Of a stretch of 64,000 bases of DNA, positions 1 through 11,900 are shown in pieces (within the stretch, counting starts at the first letter, position 1; each line of letters starts with the position of its first letter). Source of the stretch: Thinopyrum elongatum (Eukaryota > Streptophyta > Magnoliopsida > Poales > Poaceae); NCBI GenBank assembly GCA_011799875.1, contig CM022302.1:303439048-303503047 (forward strand), given 5' to 3'. Below the pieces are notes generated by a model that was not told the origin of the DNA, made no database searches, and saw nothing but the letters and a program-made list of their open reading frames with translations. The position numbers and the translations under genes are program-made.

Positions 1-1
1 T

Positions 2-870
2 CTGGTCCACCTTGACGATCAGCACTTGTCAACACCGTGGCAACATAAAGCATTTACAAAGCTATTGGGCAGGCGATACAAAATCTGCTACAGGTCAGGC
101 ACTTCCAACACTGCTGCTGACGCTCTTTCCCGACGCACACCAGACACCTCGCTCGCAGCTATTTCCGTTTGCATACCTGCCTAGTTATCTGACATTATGG
201 ACAGTTATTCATCCAATCCTCAAGCTCAGAAGATCATCCAAGATCTTGCACACCGACCGGACCCCAAACTCCGTTTCTCCCTGCACGAAGGACTGCTCTA
301 CTTCCGCAACAGGCTCTGGTTGGGAGGCTCTCCATCTCTGCAATAGTGTGTGCTCCGCGCCTTCCATGACAACACGATCGAAGGCCACTCTGGCGCGCCA
401 GCCATGTACAGGTGCTTGCGCACCTATTCGCTTGGCCCAAGATGAAGGAACAGACGCGTCAGTACGTGCAGTCATGCATTGTCTGTCAACAAGCGAAGCC
501 GGAGCGCGTCCGCTACCTAGGACTGCTCGAGCCCCTACCCGTCCCAAACGGTGCTTGGAAGGTGGTCACCATGGACTTCATCGACGGCCTGCCTTCGTCC
601 GGCAAATTCAACTGCATTCTCGTCGTCATCGACAAATTCACGCGCTACGCGCATTTCCTTCCTGTTGAATTTGTCATAGACGAGCCGTTACACCCTGTTG
701 AGATCATGGACACGCGCTGGCGACAGACACCACAAGGGCGGTGTGAACAGATGCTCGTGCGCTGGTCGGACCCATCCGTCCTCGACGCCACCTGGGAGGA
801 CGTGAAGTACCTCTTCGATCGCTACCCCACGCTGGCTCGAGGGCAAGCCAACACTCAAGGAGGGGGGGGG
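2..870 (+). pseudogene. Ty3/gypsy chromovirus pol fragment (RNase H end, integrase, chromodomain)
   Basis: The window opens inside the RNase H domain of a gypsy polyprotein: reading from base 2 gives a tail that includes the ADALSRR signature. An in-frame TAG sits at 191-193. The integrase zinc-binding region follows (about 200-530), with the paired cysteines of SCIVCQQAK near 475, then the start of the catalytic core with MDFIDGLP near 571. The reading frame shifts near 400. The core breaks off after about 30 residues (near 675) and jumps to a chromodomain-like end (VRWSDPSVLDATWED) near 760-835, so most of the integrase core, including two of its three acidic residues, is deleted. The wording resembles Reina-type chromoviruses. 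This is a non-functional remnant. Confidence 0.85.
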
Positions 871-871
871 A

Positions 872-1263
872 TGTCAGCGCAAAAACAACCAAAGGGGACG
901 ACGTCGTGGCAGCAACAGGCAGCAAGTCTGCCACAACGACCAAACCTGGCAAGGAACACGGCTATGAGCCGAGGCGCGTCTCCAGCAGGCCGGCACGCAT
1001 CTCTCAGCCCAGCAGGAGGTTCACTGGGCCCGAATGGACCTGCTAGGGTTGGCCCAACTGCTCCACCTACTTATCCCCAAAAGACAAGACGAGTGAAGGA
1101 ATCCGGTAGGATCAGGCGGACGGCGGCTCTCTCCTCCCTCTACCTTCTATCCCCTTTCGTAAGAACAGCTTGGCTGATTGTATTCGAACTCGAGATTGTA
1201 TCTGTGATTGAGTGATAGATCGATCGATACCCTAACAGCGGAGGGGCTGTGATTATTCTAACA
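872..1263 (+). repeat. 3' LTR of the Reina-like gypsy element
   Basis: A purine tract (AAGGAGGGGGGGG-A, about 857-871) follows the chromodomain end and is a good polypurine tract. The LTR then starts TGTCAGCG at 872 and ends most plausibly at ...CTAACA at 1263, about 392 bp, short as expected for Reina-type elements. The start is well supported. The 3' border is inferred from the terminal CA only, because no second LTR or TSD is in the window. Confidence 0.6.
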
Positions 1264-1583
1264 TGGTACGAAGTGTGTGTGGTGTTGTCGTACTCTTGCA
1301 CATCTTGTTATTTGCGGTAATAATGGTAATTTTGTACCATTAGTATAGGCTGCTTGGTGGTCAGGGTCGTTCCAGGTCACAAACAATAATTTCAATTCTC
1401 GCCTTTCTGAGAACCAAAGGGTTTGGTAGATTAACTATTCAATACAAACTAGAGGATCAATAGATTCAAGTGAACTCGACTAGGTATATGCAACTTATTT
1501 GAAAATTATTCATTTTGCCGTGTGTATTGTGTTATATGTAGGCCAGCCGCGCGGGGGGGGGGGGGGGGGGAGGTCCACCGAAC
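1264..1583. other. Unclassified intergenic stretch with an 18-G run
   Basis: No coding potential or recognisable element is seen. A homopolymer of 18 G lies at 1553-1570, just upstream of a Stowaway MITE. Confidence 0.5.
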
Positions 1584-1585
1584 TA

Positions 1586-1744
1586 CTCCCTCGTTCCTAA
1601 ATATTTGTCTTTCTAGATATTTCAAATGGACTATAAATACGGATGTATATAGACATATTTTAGAGTGTAGATTCACTTAATTTGCTTCGTATGTAGTCAC
1701 TTGTTGAAATATCTAGAAAGACAAATATTTAGGAACGGAGGGAG
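1586..1744. mobile_element. Stowaway MITE (Tc1/mariner type)
   Basis: Terminal inverted repeats start CTCCCTC(C)GTTCCTAAATA at the left and close with TATTTAGGAACGGAGGGAG at the right. The element is flanked by TA on both sides (1584-1585 and 1745-1746). At 159 bp without coding it is a typical Triticeae Stowaway. The left TIR has lost one C. Confidence 0.92.
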
Positions 1745-1757
1745 TATTTAGTTTGCT

Positions 1758-2650
1758 AGGAGGAACTCCCTTGTGCGAATGTTTTGCGAACCCCACGCCA
1801 TCGAGGCCCTCTGCTACCCTTTTGGCCCAACACCATCCCCTTTTACACCGGGATTTTTTTTAAAAAGTGTAAAAAAAGATTTGCTATGATGTAGATAATA
1901 AAACACACTATTGAAAATTTGTGATAAAATTTCATATATATGTTGTTTTTTTGGCCATTTTCATGATTCGTTTTTTTTCATCTTAAAAGCATGAACAAAA
2001 AGGCCATGTTATACAGGATAGAAATGATGCCTATTAAAGTAAAAGTAGTCGCATGGCAAAAATAAAAACTGCTACCTACAGTTTAAATTAAAAAATGGCA
2101 TATTCTAAAAAAAATAATTGCCATGCCACCTACAATAAAATTGCCATGGTCTAATTGATATTCCATGGAATGTTTAATAAAATTGCCATGGTGTAAACAA
2201 TAAATTTGCCATGGTCTAATTAATAAATTTGCCATGGTCTAATTAATAAAAATGCCATGGTGTAAAAAATAAAATTGACATGCTCTTAGTAATAAAATTG
2301 CTCAAATTTTCCATGTGTACAAAACAAACTTGACATGTGAAACATTACAAAACATGTTTTAAAAATGTATAAATCTGTCATGTACATTTTTTTTGCCATG
2401 TACCTTAACAATTTTTTTTGCATATTTTTGCCACTAGAAAAATTTAAAAATAAAAGGATCTAGGATTCGATCCTGGTCTCCCAGGTGGAGGCTGTACACT
2501 GTAGCCAGTCTGGTGGGTGACTCTTTTTGGTTTTTATAGTGTTTGTACAACTTTTGTTCCCCAGCGAACAAGTTCCCGAATCTGACATGGCGAGTCGGCC
2601 TGCTTCAATATTCCTAAAAACGATCGAAAGTTATTGGGACCGCACCCCAA
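1758..2650. repeat. AT-rich non-coding repeat with degenerate TTGCCATGG units
   Basis: A very AT-rich block is bounded by similar words (GCGAATGTTTTGCG near 1776, AAGCGAATGTTTGCC near 2649). At about 2118-2290 the word TTGCCATGG recurs every 20-30 bases, separated by TCTAATTAATAAA-like spacers, forming a degenerate tandem array. There is no ORF. It may be a non-autonomous DNA element (Mutator-like), but no clean TIR or TSD was found. Confidence 0.45.
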
Positions 2651-2759
2651 GCGAATGTTTGCCTTATTTCTAAAAAAGTAGTCCTAGTTGATTAAGCAAC
2701 TTTGTTGGAAAGAGACCAATCAGTTTAGAGATCGAGTTAGAGTTTGAATTGATTTACCG

Positions 2760-3382
2760 GCTTGTTGGTCAAGTCTTATCTACTATATGAAGAGGCCAAA
2801 CCCTCTTAATGCAGAGAGGAACTCTCGTTTTCTTTTATCTAGTTTTGAGTAATTATGGTTGTGTTACTGGTAGATTCTTCCAATTTCCCTCTCAATGTAG
2901 AGATGAACTCTTGTTTTCTTTTATCTACTTTTTAGTAATTAGGGTTGTGTTAGTAGTAGATTCTTCCAATATGGTATAAGATCCATCTATGATGGCGGGC
3001 AAAGAAATCAAGATCAAGGTTGTGGAGAAGATGAAGATAATCACAAAGCAATTGGAGACCTTCACATGCCAAGGACGGGAGGACTAGGCACTCCTAGCTA
3101 GGTTGGGGTAGTGCTTGACGCTGGAGCAACGACAATCGGCCCTGTCGTCGCCACCAGATTTTGCGGCTGCAGCAGTTGCCTGTGACGCCAGACGCCCTGT
3201 GGTTCTTCCCCTCGCCAACAACACCTTATGTCCCCCTTCTCCAATGGGATGGAATCGCCAACCGCCGCCGGCGGACCTCTACCCGTTGGGCAGATTGCCC
3301 ACCGTCACCCCTCGCTTTCCTGCCTTCCACCGCCTACCTACCGTCGCAACACAACCACGTGTCAACTCCTGCGAACTACCAC
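2760..3382 (+). mobile_element. 5' part of an old gypsy element (LTR end, PBS-like site, leader) split by the Tekay element
   Basis: An imperfect direct duplication of about 85 bp (about 2795-2882 and 2883-2970) shares the words TCTTTTATCTA and TAGATTCTTCCAAT. It is followed by ATGGTATAAGATCC, which resembles a degenerate initiator-Met primer-binding site, then ATG at 2991 and a proline/alanine-rich stretch. The sequence is cut at 3382 by the Tekay insertion and continues at 17649, where a gypsy gag is readable. That these belong to one element is inferred from the TSD join. Confidence 0.5.
3378..3382. repeat. Target-site duplication ACCAC (left) of the Tekay element
   Basis: ACCAC directly precedes the TGTAACACCC start of the 5' LTR and recurs at 17649-17653 directly after the 3' LTR. 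Confidence 0.85.
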
Positions 3383-3845
3383 TGTAACACCCCTGTGTAA
3401 CTACCACTGTGATCGACTGCTAATATTGCCAAGTCATATCATTTGCAGTGCCTAGTCATAGTGGTTAACCAAAACAATTCAAACTCCATTCTGAAAATCA
3501 ACTCAAATTCAAAAGTGCAAAATAAATTTGCTCAAACACCTTTGAAAAAATGTTCACTAATTAGCAAATATTCCAGGTGCACTAATAAAAATATAGCCAT
3601 TGATACTTGGATTGGATAAGTGGTTGAAACCACATGAAATAGTACCAAAACAAACATATTAAATTCATTTCAAATTCAAATATAATCCAAATTTGCCCAA
3701 ACCAATTTTTGGTGGAAGGGAATATTGCATTGTAATATTGGGGACAACTCTCATACTTTACAAAAATGCAAAAGTGCCCTAACTAATACAAAACAGAAAA
3801 GAATTAAAGAAAATAGAAAGCAGAGAAAGGAAAATAAGAAAAGGC

Positions 3846-3873
3846 CACTGTGCACTGCCACTAGTGCACAGTG
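3846..3873. other. LTR hairpin (10-bp stem)
   Basis: CACTGTGCAC and GTGCACAGTG are perfect inverted repeats around an 8-base loop. The same structure is present in the 3' LTR at about 13907-13934. Confidence 0.7.
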
Positions 3874-5026
3874 CCTGGAGCCAGCCCATCTGGCCCATTC
3901 CTCCTTCTCTCTCCTATGCGTGTCGCCGCCGCTGTGGCCGAGCTCGCGCTCACCAGCCGCAGGCCGACACGCCGACGCCACCGACACTACAGGGAGGCGA
4001 GGAGGATAAGGGCGAGGCCCGTTCGTCCCCCCTGGCTCCCTCTGCCACTTCCCCGTCCTCTCCCTCGCTCGCCTCGTCTCTCTCCCTTCCTCAGATCCAC
4101 CGCGGCCGAACGCCACCACCGCCGTCCCCGCTCATCCTCGCGACCACCGTGCCCCTTTCACCGTCTCGCTTTGTCCCCGAGGACCGCCGTCATCCGCTAC
4201 CTCGACTGGCGCATAGCGTTGGAGCTCGGAGGCACCGCATCGCCCACATCGACGTTGTCTTCTTCCTCTGCCCCGACGCGCTCGCCGTCGTCCCCGTCCA
4301 CCACTGCTGCTACTAAGCTCCCACGGGTCTTACGTGACCGCGCGGTGAGCCTCCCCCTTCCTTCCCTTCCCTCCTCACGCTCCGTTTCGGCCGTAGCTAG
4401 CTCGTCCGCGTACCGAGCTCCGCCGCCCGCCATTGCCGTCGTAGCGCTCACCCCTGAGCTCCATTGCCCGAACCAGCAGCGCTAGCACGCTTCTGGTGAG
4501 CTGTTGCTCCCGCCCGACCCCTAGACGCGCTCGAAAGCGGGCTGCAGCCACGATTTCGTTCGTCCCCGAACTCCGGCCGCCGCGCGCGAGCTCGCCGGCG
4601 ACGTTTCCGGCCAAGACAGGCCGTGCCACCGCTCGCGTTGGATGCGGCATGTCCTCCTCATTCGAACGCGCCAAGCCACGCTCAATTTGGCTCGCGGTGG
4701 ACGAAATCCAACACTGGCCGTGCCCTCCGCCGCGTTTTGGGGCTCGTCAGCGTCCAGCCACCGGCCGGCCGACGTGGCAAAGCCGGCCCCAACCCCAAGT
4801 GACCCTGGCAGTGGGCCCTGCGGGTCCCAGTTGACTAGGTTGACCCAGTCAACTGCTGACTGGGCAACCCAGTGTCACTGACACGCGGGCCCCACCATAA
4901 TTAGTTAAGCTAAAACATTTTATAAAATAAAATTAATTAGAATAACTTAATCACTCGCTGACACCCGGGGCCCACCCCCTAATTAATCCATTAATTAGTT
5001 TAATTCACTGTTAGAGTATAGAGACA

Positions 5027-5056
5027 GACATGTGGGTCCCACTGGACCCACATGTC
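5027..5056. other. LTR hairpin (13-bp perfect stem)
   Basis: GACATGTGGGTCC, a 4-base loop, then GGACCCACATGTC. It is preserved exactly in the 3' LTR at 15086-15115 although nearby bases differ. Confidence 0.8.
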
Positions 5057-5481
5057 AGATTTGACTGGTCAGCCGACCTGTTGACTTGCTGATGTCAGCA
5101 TTACCTCATGCTGACATCATAATTCCCTTTTCTGTTAAAATAAATAATTCTAGAAAATCATTTAAACTTCGAAAATTAATAACTATTAAACCGTAGCTCA
5201 GATCGAAAAAGTTAAAACATGAAAGTTGCTCAGAACGACGAGACAAGTGTGATCGTGCCGTTTGTTTCCTTGTCGGAACCTCCTACGTAGGAGAACTCGT
5301 AACTCCGAACCGGTATCTGATAGATGAATAGTGACTAATCACCGGTAAATAAATCCCACGATAATCCTAAAATAACTACAATGACCTAGATGCATCTTTA
5401 GGCAACCCTGCACTGCATCATAGTCATAGCATACCCTGTATTGCATCGTTGCTGTGTATTTATTTGTTTCCTCCCCTTCTT

Positions 5482-5580
5482 CTCTCTCGGTAGACCCCAA
5501 CGTCGACGTAGCTCCTGAGGCAGACGCCGCTCCGGAGTACGACTACGTCCCCGACGACCCTGCCCTTGCCGTCGAGCAGA
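5482..5580 (+). other. LTR-borne acidic coding-like stretch
   Basis: Reads an Asp/Glu/Ala-rich peptide (motifs DVDVAPEADAAPEYDY and VPDDPALAVEQT) with codon-like GC-rich composition inside an otherwise AT-rich LTR. It is preceded by CGGTAG, a possible splice acceptor. The copy in the 3' LTR at about 15541-15639 keeps the frame. It may be an exon-like remnant captured by the LTR; the function is unknown. Confidence 0.35.
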
Positions 5581-7185
5581 CAGGCAAGCACCCCCATTTT
5601 GAGCATTCCGATATCGCCCACTCTCTTCTCTCTTATGCTTGCATTAGAAGTTACTACTTCTACTGTTGTCCTATATCTGTTGCATAGCCTGTTTACATTT
5701 CAACCTGCTGTTGATACTTTCCTGCTATCCTAAACTATTTAGTATAGGATGGGTAGAACCTTATCAGAGACCCACTTGTCCCGACTTCCCCGCTGGACTC
5801 TCAGAAGACCCGAGCAACGGGATCGAAGATCAGACCCTGGCACCGCAGGTAACTTCCCCCTTAATTTGCTCGACACTACTGGGTTACTATCGAGTGCCGA
5901 GGGTGATACCTCGTCAGCACTTCTGATGATAACCTTGTAGGTTAGTTAATCGGTAATGGTAAGCGAGGGTGATTCCTCCTACACCACCCCCGATACCGAC
6001 GCCGTCGTGCAACTGTTCAAGAGTGGACCTCGAGGGTGGTTCCTCCTTCCTTCACCTTGATGATATCATCGAGTGGGATTCCATCGAGGGTGATTCCTCA
6101 GGGTTCCCCCTTGGTGTCAGACACATGGAGACTTGGTTACTATGACTAAACACTGAACCATGATACTATGATACTAAAGACGGGTCGGTCCTGAGGGGTA
6201 CCCGCGCGAGCATGAATGCGAAGTGATGTGGAGTTGGGTTGACCTGAGAGGTGCCCGTGAGATAACTACGAGGCATGGCCGGGCATTTTTAGCCCTTGCC
6301 GCAAGTCCTCGAGACGTGGCGACGGGGTCACATCGATCATGAGTCTCTGCTCGTTTCCGCGCGCTCCTAATTCACTAACGGTTTGGATATTTGATCCGAG
6401 GGGCCTCTGGCCTGATAGCACTAACCATCACGTGGGCATAGTATGGGCATTCTGCATTGTATACTTCAGCCGAAGCTTAATAGACATCAGCGACTTAGCG
6501 GCGCGTGCTGGATTGGACTGGTTACGCAACCGCGCTTGTATTAAGGGGTTGCTAGGTCTGCTTCCGGCCGCCCACGCAACGCGCAGGAGTTTCCGGGGTG
6601 AAGGCCCAAGACCCCTGGGGGCATAGGTTTAGACCGGCGTGCTGACCTCTCTGTTAAGTATTTGCTCGGGTTGCGGCATGTTGCTTAGCCGAGGCCGGGC
6701 ATGACCCAGAAAAGTGTGTCCGGCCGGAGTTAAGCGAGCGTGGTGGGTAACTTGGTTCACCCCTGCAGGGAAGAACTTATCTATCGATAGCCTGTCCTAC
6801 GGTAACGGACACTCGGAGTTGTATCCCGATCGGTACAACTAGAACTTGAGATGAGAACTAGATAGTATGGCTCTGGGATTGCTTTCTCGCAGGGAGTCGA
6901 GGAAGAATCTCTGGCCGAGGTTGATGACATTACTGCTATACTTTACATTATGTTATCTTGCTCTCTTCTAATGCTGCAAGACTGTTGAAGAAGCTGAATA
7001 TGCTAGTCTTCGATAGGACTAGGTTTTCCCCTCTATTCTGGCATTTCTGCTGCCCAGTCCACATATACAGCCCTCCTTTGAAAATGTTGCACATGTAGTG
7101 TAGATCCTTGCTTGCTGAGTACTTCGGATGAGTACTCACATTTGCTTTACTTTCTTTTTCCCCCATATCCAATTGATGCCACCAG

Positions 7186-7287
7186 ACGTTGGAGCCCCTG
7201 AGCCAGATGCCCCCGTCGACGACCACTACTACTACCAGCCCGGAGAGTACTACTACTACGAGGAGCCGACCGATGACCAGGAGTAGG
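7186..7287 (+). other. LTR-borne tyrosine-rich coding-like stretch
   Basis: Reads a short acidic, tyrosine-rich end (DDHYYYQPGEYYYYEEPTDD) closed by TAG at 7285-7287. In the 3' LTR copy (about 17244-17338) a C-to-T change turns a Gln codon into an earlier TAG. Its similarity in style to the upstream acidic stretch suggests both belong to one ancestral spliced frame. This is inference only. Confidence 0.35.
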
Positions 7288-7594
7288 ATTCGGAGGGTCC
7301 TAGGCAGGAGGCCTACGCCTTTCGATCGTAGAGTTTTATTTTGCCCCGCCTCTGTGAAGGCTTATCTCTCTTTCTGTAATATATCTGTACCCAGATATCT
7401 AATGCTTCCACTGATACTTGTATGCCATCGAGCTATGTATTCGAGCCCTCGAGGCCCTGGCTTGTAATATAAAGCTTGTATGAATTTATTTATGTTTTAG
7501 AGTTGTGTTGTGATATCTTCAAGTGAGTCCTAGGCTTGATCGTGTGCATTTGCGTGTATGAGTAGTGCACGATTAAGCCGGGGTCGTCACAGGT

Positions 7595-7607
7595 TGGTAT
7601 CAGAGCC
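7595..7607 (+). promoter_or_regulatory. Primer-binding site (initiator tRNA-Met type)
   Basis: TGGTATCAGAGCC lies 3 bases after the 5' LTR. It matches the usual plant retrotransposon PBS complementary to the 3' end of initiator tRNA-Met and primes minus-strand cDNA. Confidence 0.9.
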
Positions 7608-7985
7608 GACTGCCTCTAAGAATCCCCCTATCCAATTCCTTGGCCGAAGTTGAGTCTAGTGGTCCAAAACTGTTTTACTAACTTGGCTGTGTGGCTTATG
7701 GGCCCATGTTGCCAACTGGGTGGTATTAGGATCTTTTATTCCTCGTCTTTACTCTGGGACCCTGATCTTTCTTCTATTCGGGTTTAATAAAATTTACTAA
7801 CACCGACACTTAGGATCTCGTTAATTCCATCCATCCGGAGAGCTGGATATGAGTGCAATTTCCCTGTCATTGATCTGATTAGTCTGATAATCATTTTCCT
7901 TTCCATTGTTTTATTTAACCTTTCAAATTCGAGATCTTCTATATTTCTCGTCATCGAATGACAATCCTGAATCTTCTTATTTCAG

Positions 7986-8744
7986 ATGGACCGTCTGTTT
8001 CCACCTCGCCCTACGACGCAGCTTGTGCTTCGCACCTGTGCTCGAGATGTCCCTGGAGCTGTTCTGATCGCCCTCTTGATCAGGCTGGGATACCGCTGGT
8101 GCCCCGAGTACATGGTCTACAAGGTTTATCGTGAGTTCAACCAGGAGCAGTACTATGCTGATGTTTGCATCTACGATCAGTAGGATGACTCTGACACTGA
8201 GCTACACCGTTTTCACAGTATCAGCGTGACGATTGAGATGGCAGTCCATGATGCTGCCTACTCTGCTGTTGCACATCTTCGAGGACAGTTCAGCGCTGAC
8301 TTGGATGCTTCTGAGTATCGGTACATTCTGTATGCCCCTGCTGGAGATTCTACTAGATACTACACAGCAGTCTGTGCCCCTTACAAGCCTCGTCGCTACG
8401 ATCAGCGAGTTCTGATTCACTGTACTCAGGCTCTGGATCGCACTGTTCGCGCTCTTGCTGTCGAGTTGTTCGCCACTCGAGCATGACTCTACGAGGCTAT
8501 GATGCAGTTGCTACCAGTTGTTCATGCAGGGATACATCCGGAGCACATTCTTTACCAGAGCAGGACCGAGATGCCTTCAGGGATTGATTGGCCTGCTGTG
8601 GGAGGTCACACGCCTGCACGTGGACCTCTTCTTACAGCTCGAGACCGGGTTCTGCATCAGAGTGCACATGGAGCGCAGGATCCTTCTGCGACGAACGACC
8701 GTCGTCCGCACTTGCAGCTACCCCATTTCAGTGGTTTTCTCTGA
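7986..8744 (+). pseudogene. Extra ORF upstream of gag in the Tekay element (unknown function), two internal stops
   Basis: One frame can be followed for 253 codons from ATG 7986 to TGA 8744, broken only by TAG at 8181-8183 and TGA at 8484-8486. The stops are flanked by sensible protein on both sides (MDRLFPPRPTTQLVLRTC at the N-terminus, then a stretch with EYRYILYAPAGDSTRYY). It lies 250 bases before gag on the same strand, in the leader. It resembles no gag, protease, RT, RNase H or integrase motif that I know. No membrane segment or zinc motif is obvious. It is probably a lineage-specific accessory frame of these long-LTR elements, now inactivated. Downstream of 8486 another frame is also open, so the C-terminal boundary is uncertain. 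Confidence 0.6.
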
Positions 8745-8994
8745 CGTTGATGTAGCCTTTGCTATGTCTCGTTGTGTACTTCCTTACCGCGTGCCTGCGC
8801 GCCACCTAGCATGTCTAGCTTTTAAATTTGCACCGTTATGCTGCCCGAATGTAACCGACTCTGTATGGATCTGTATGACTTGATGATTACTATTAAGCAT
8901 CTGTTGTACTACTTAAATTCCATCGCGTTACATCATGCATGTCGCTAAACACTCGCATTGGCTTCTGCTAAACTACCCCTGTTGACTTAGCAGG

Positions 8995-11900
8995 ATGGGT
9001 GACAACAATCCACCACCGCCGCCACCGCCTGACTATATGGCTGCGATGATGCAACAGTTTGAACTCAACCGCCAATTCATGACGGGGATTATGCAGCAAT
9101 TCCCTCGTCCTGAAGCTAATCAGCAGCCACCTTCCATCACCTTGCCAGAATTTATGCGACTCAACCCGTCGTTCTTTCGCAACACAGTCAACCCGCTGGA
9201 TGCCGATGATTGGCTGCGTGACATCTCCTATGAGATGGAGTCTGCTGATGTCGCCCCGGCCAATTATGTCTCCTTTGCGACATACCTTCTGAAGGGTCCC
9301 GCATCACAATGGTGGGCCACTCATCGACAGACCCTACCACCTGGTACCATTGTCACTTGGGCAGAATTCAAGATTGCTTTCCATGCCCGCTACATTCCTC
9401 AAGCTGTCATAGCCCAGAAGAAGGCCGAGTTCCGTAGTCTTGTTCAAGGTAACAAGACTGTGGAAGTTTATCAACGCGAGTTTCTTGACTTGTCTCGCTA
9501 CGCTGAAGAGGACGTTCCCACTGATGACCGAAGGCAGGAGAAATTTCATGAAGGGCTGCATCATGATATTCAGTTAGCTCTGCTTGTTTAAGACTATCCT
9601 GATTTCACCACCTTGGTGAATAAGGCTATCATGGTTGAAACTGGTCTAAAGAAGCACAAGGAAGCAACCAGACGCACCCGTGAAGCGGGCTCATCTTCGG
9701 GCTCGTCTTCTCAGAAGCGCCGCATCTGGATACCTCAGAGCATGTATCATCCAGCAGCTCCAGTGTACAGGCCTTCCTATGCTGCACCTTGTCTGCCTCC
9801 TCCACCACCGAGGCAGCCTCTGCAAGCTCCAGCACCTCGAGCTCCCGCACCTCGTCCTGACAATGGACTATGCTTCAAGTGTGGCCAGCCAGGTCATCGT
9901 GCTAGAGATTGTTCTCAGAAGCAGAATCAGTTGACTCTTCCTTCTGCTGGCCATGGTAATGGCCGTGGGAATTCTCAGCCTCGCTACAGCAATGTCAGTC
10001 CTTCTTATGGTCGTGGACAGGTCTTCCATGTCAACATGAATGAAGACCCGGAACAACCAGCAACTATGATGGGTACACTTCTTGTTAATTCAGTACCTGC
10101 AACTGTTTTATTTGATTCAGGAGCATCGCATTCATTCATGTCAGAACAGTTTGCACTCTTGCATGACGTTAAGTGTGAAACGCTACAACATCCATTAGTA
10201 GTAAACACTCCCGCGGGACGATGCCGAACTTCCATATTCAGCCCCCGAGTCACTGTTGAGATTGAAGGCTTGCACTTTCATGCAAACCCCATTATCCTGC
10301 AATCTTCAAGGATTGACCTTATTCTGGGAATGGATTGGTTGAAGGCTCACTACGCCTCAATCAATTGTGCCACTAAAGTTGTACACCTCCTGCACCCATC
10401 GAATGAGCTAGTGAATTATCAGGCTCATCTCACTCAGAACGCTGAGGCTCAGATTTATGCCTTGAACGCGTTGAATGCTTCTCCGCTTGAGGGGATCGAG
10501 AACATCCCAGTTGTCTGTGACTTCCTGGATGTTTTTCCAGAAGAACTTCCAGGAATACCCCCTGCTAGAGCTGTCGAGTTCGTCATCGACTTGAAGCCTG
10601 GCACCACTCCTATTGCGAAGCGTCCCTACAAGATGCCTCTGCACTACCTTATTGAGCTTAAGGAAGAAATCGATAAATCACTTAGGAAGGGCTTCATCCG
10701 TCCCAGCTCCTCTGCCTGGGGAGCACCGTCTCTTTTTGTCAAGAAGAAAGATGGTACAAATAGGTTGGTCCAAGATTATCGTCCTATCAACCAGGCAACC
10801 ATTCAGAATAAATATCCGCTTCCCCGGATCAATGACTTATATGATCAACTTGCTGGATCTTCGGTCTTTTCTAAACTCGACTTGAGGCTGGGTTATCACC
10901 AGATCCGTGTCCGTGAAGAGGATATTCCGAAGACTGCATTCGTTACTCGATATGGCTCCTATGAATACACCGTCATGTCATTTGGCCTGACGAATGCTCC
11001 AGCTACGTTCTCCCGTCTGATGAATTACATATTCATGGACTACCTCGACAAGTTCATCGTGGTATATCTGGACGATATCCTAGTATATTCGAAGAATAAG
11101 GAAGAACATGCCGAGCATCTTCGCCTTGTTCTGGATAGGCTTCGAGAGCACAAGTTATATGCCAAGTACTTCAAATGTGAATTCTGGCTTTCCGAAGTGA
11201 CCTACCTTGGACATGTGATTTCCAAGGACGGTATTGCCGTTAACCCGGAGCGTGTTCAGGCTATCCTTGACTGGACTCCTCCGAAGAATGCCAAGCAAGT
11301 CCGAAGTTTTCTCGGTCTAGCCAGTTATTGCCGTCGATTCGTCGAGAACTTCTCCAAGATCGCTAAGCCTCTGACTAATCTGCTCCACAAAGGCATCAAG
11401 TTTGAGTGGACAGACAATTGTCAGGAAAGTTTCCAGACCCTCAAGGACAAGCTTACTTCTGCTCTAGTGCTTGCTCCTCCTGATTCTCACAAGGACTTTG
11501 TCATATATTGCGATGCCTCTCGTCAGGGATTAGGCTGTGTCCTAATGCAAGAACGAAGAGTGATTGCGTATGCTTCACGTCAATTGCGTCCACATGAAGA
11601 AAATTATCCAGTGCATGATCTTGAACTTGCTGTAGTGATCTATGCATTAAAGTTATGGCGTCATTACCTTCTGGGTAATCGGTGTGAGATCTATACCGAT
11701 CATCAAAGCTTGAAATATTTGTTCACTCAACCGGATCTTAATCTCCGTCAGAAACGATGGTTGGAAACAATTATGGACTATGACTATGGTATTTCATATA
11801 CCCCTGGCAAGGCTAACGTGATGGCTGATGCCTTAAGCCGCAAGTCATATTGCAACAACCTCATGGTTAGGCGAGCTCAACCTCGTCTTTATGCAGAATT

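Larger units (their letters stand above)
3383..7591 (+). repeat. 5' LTR of the Tekay-type element
   Basis: It starts TGTAACACCC and ends GTCGTCACA just before the PBS. It is 4209 bp and aligns along its length with 13444-17648. It contains a GC-rich block (about 3900-4900), hairpins, and two short coding-like stretches (5482-5580 and 7186-7287) conserved in both LTRs. No gene inside it is believed to be real. Confidence 0.95.

Noticed and set aside
2440..2520. tRNA-gene-like B-box word (GGATTCGATCC)
   Set aside because: No A-box, cloverleaf or CCA end could be paired; at most SINE-like.
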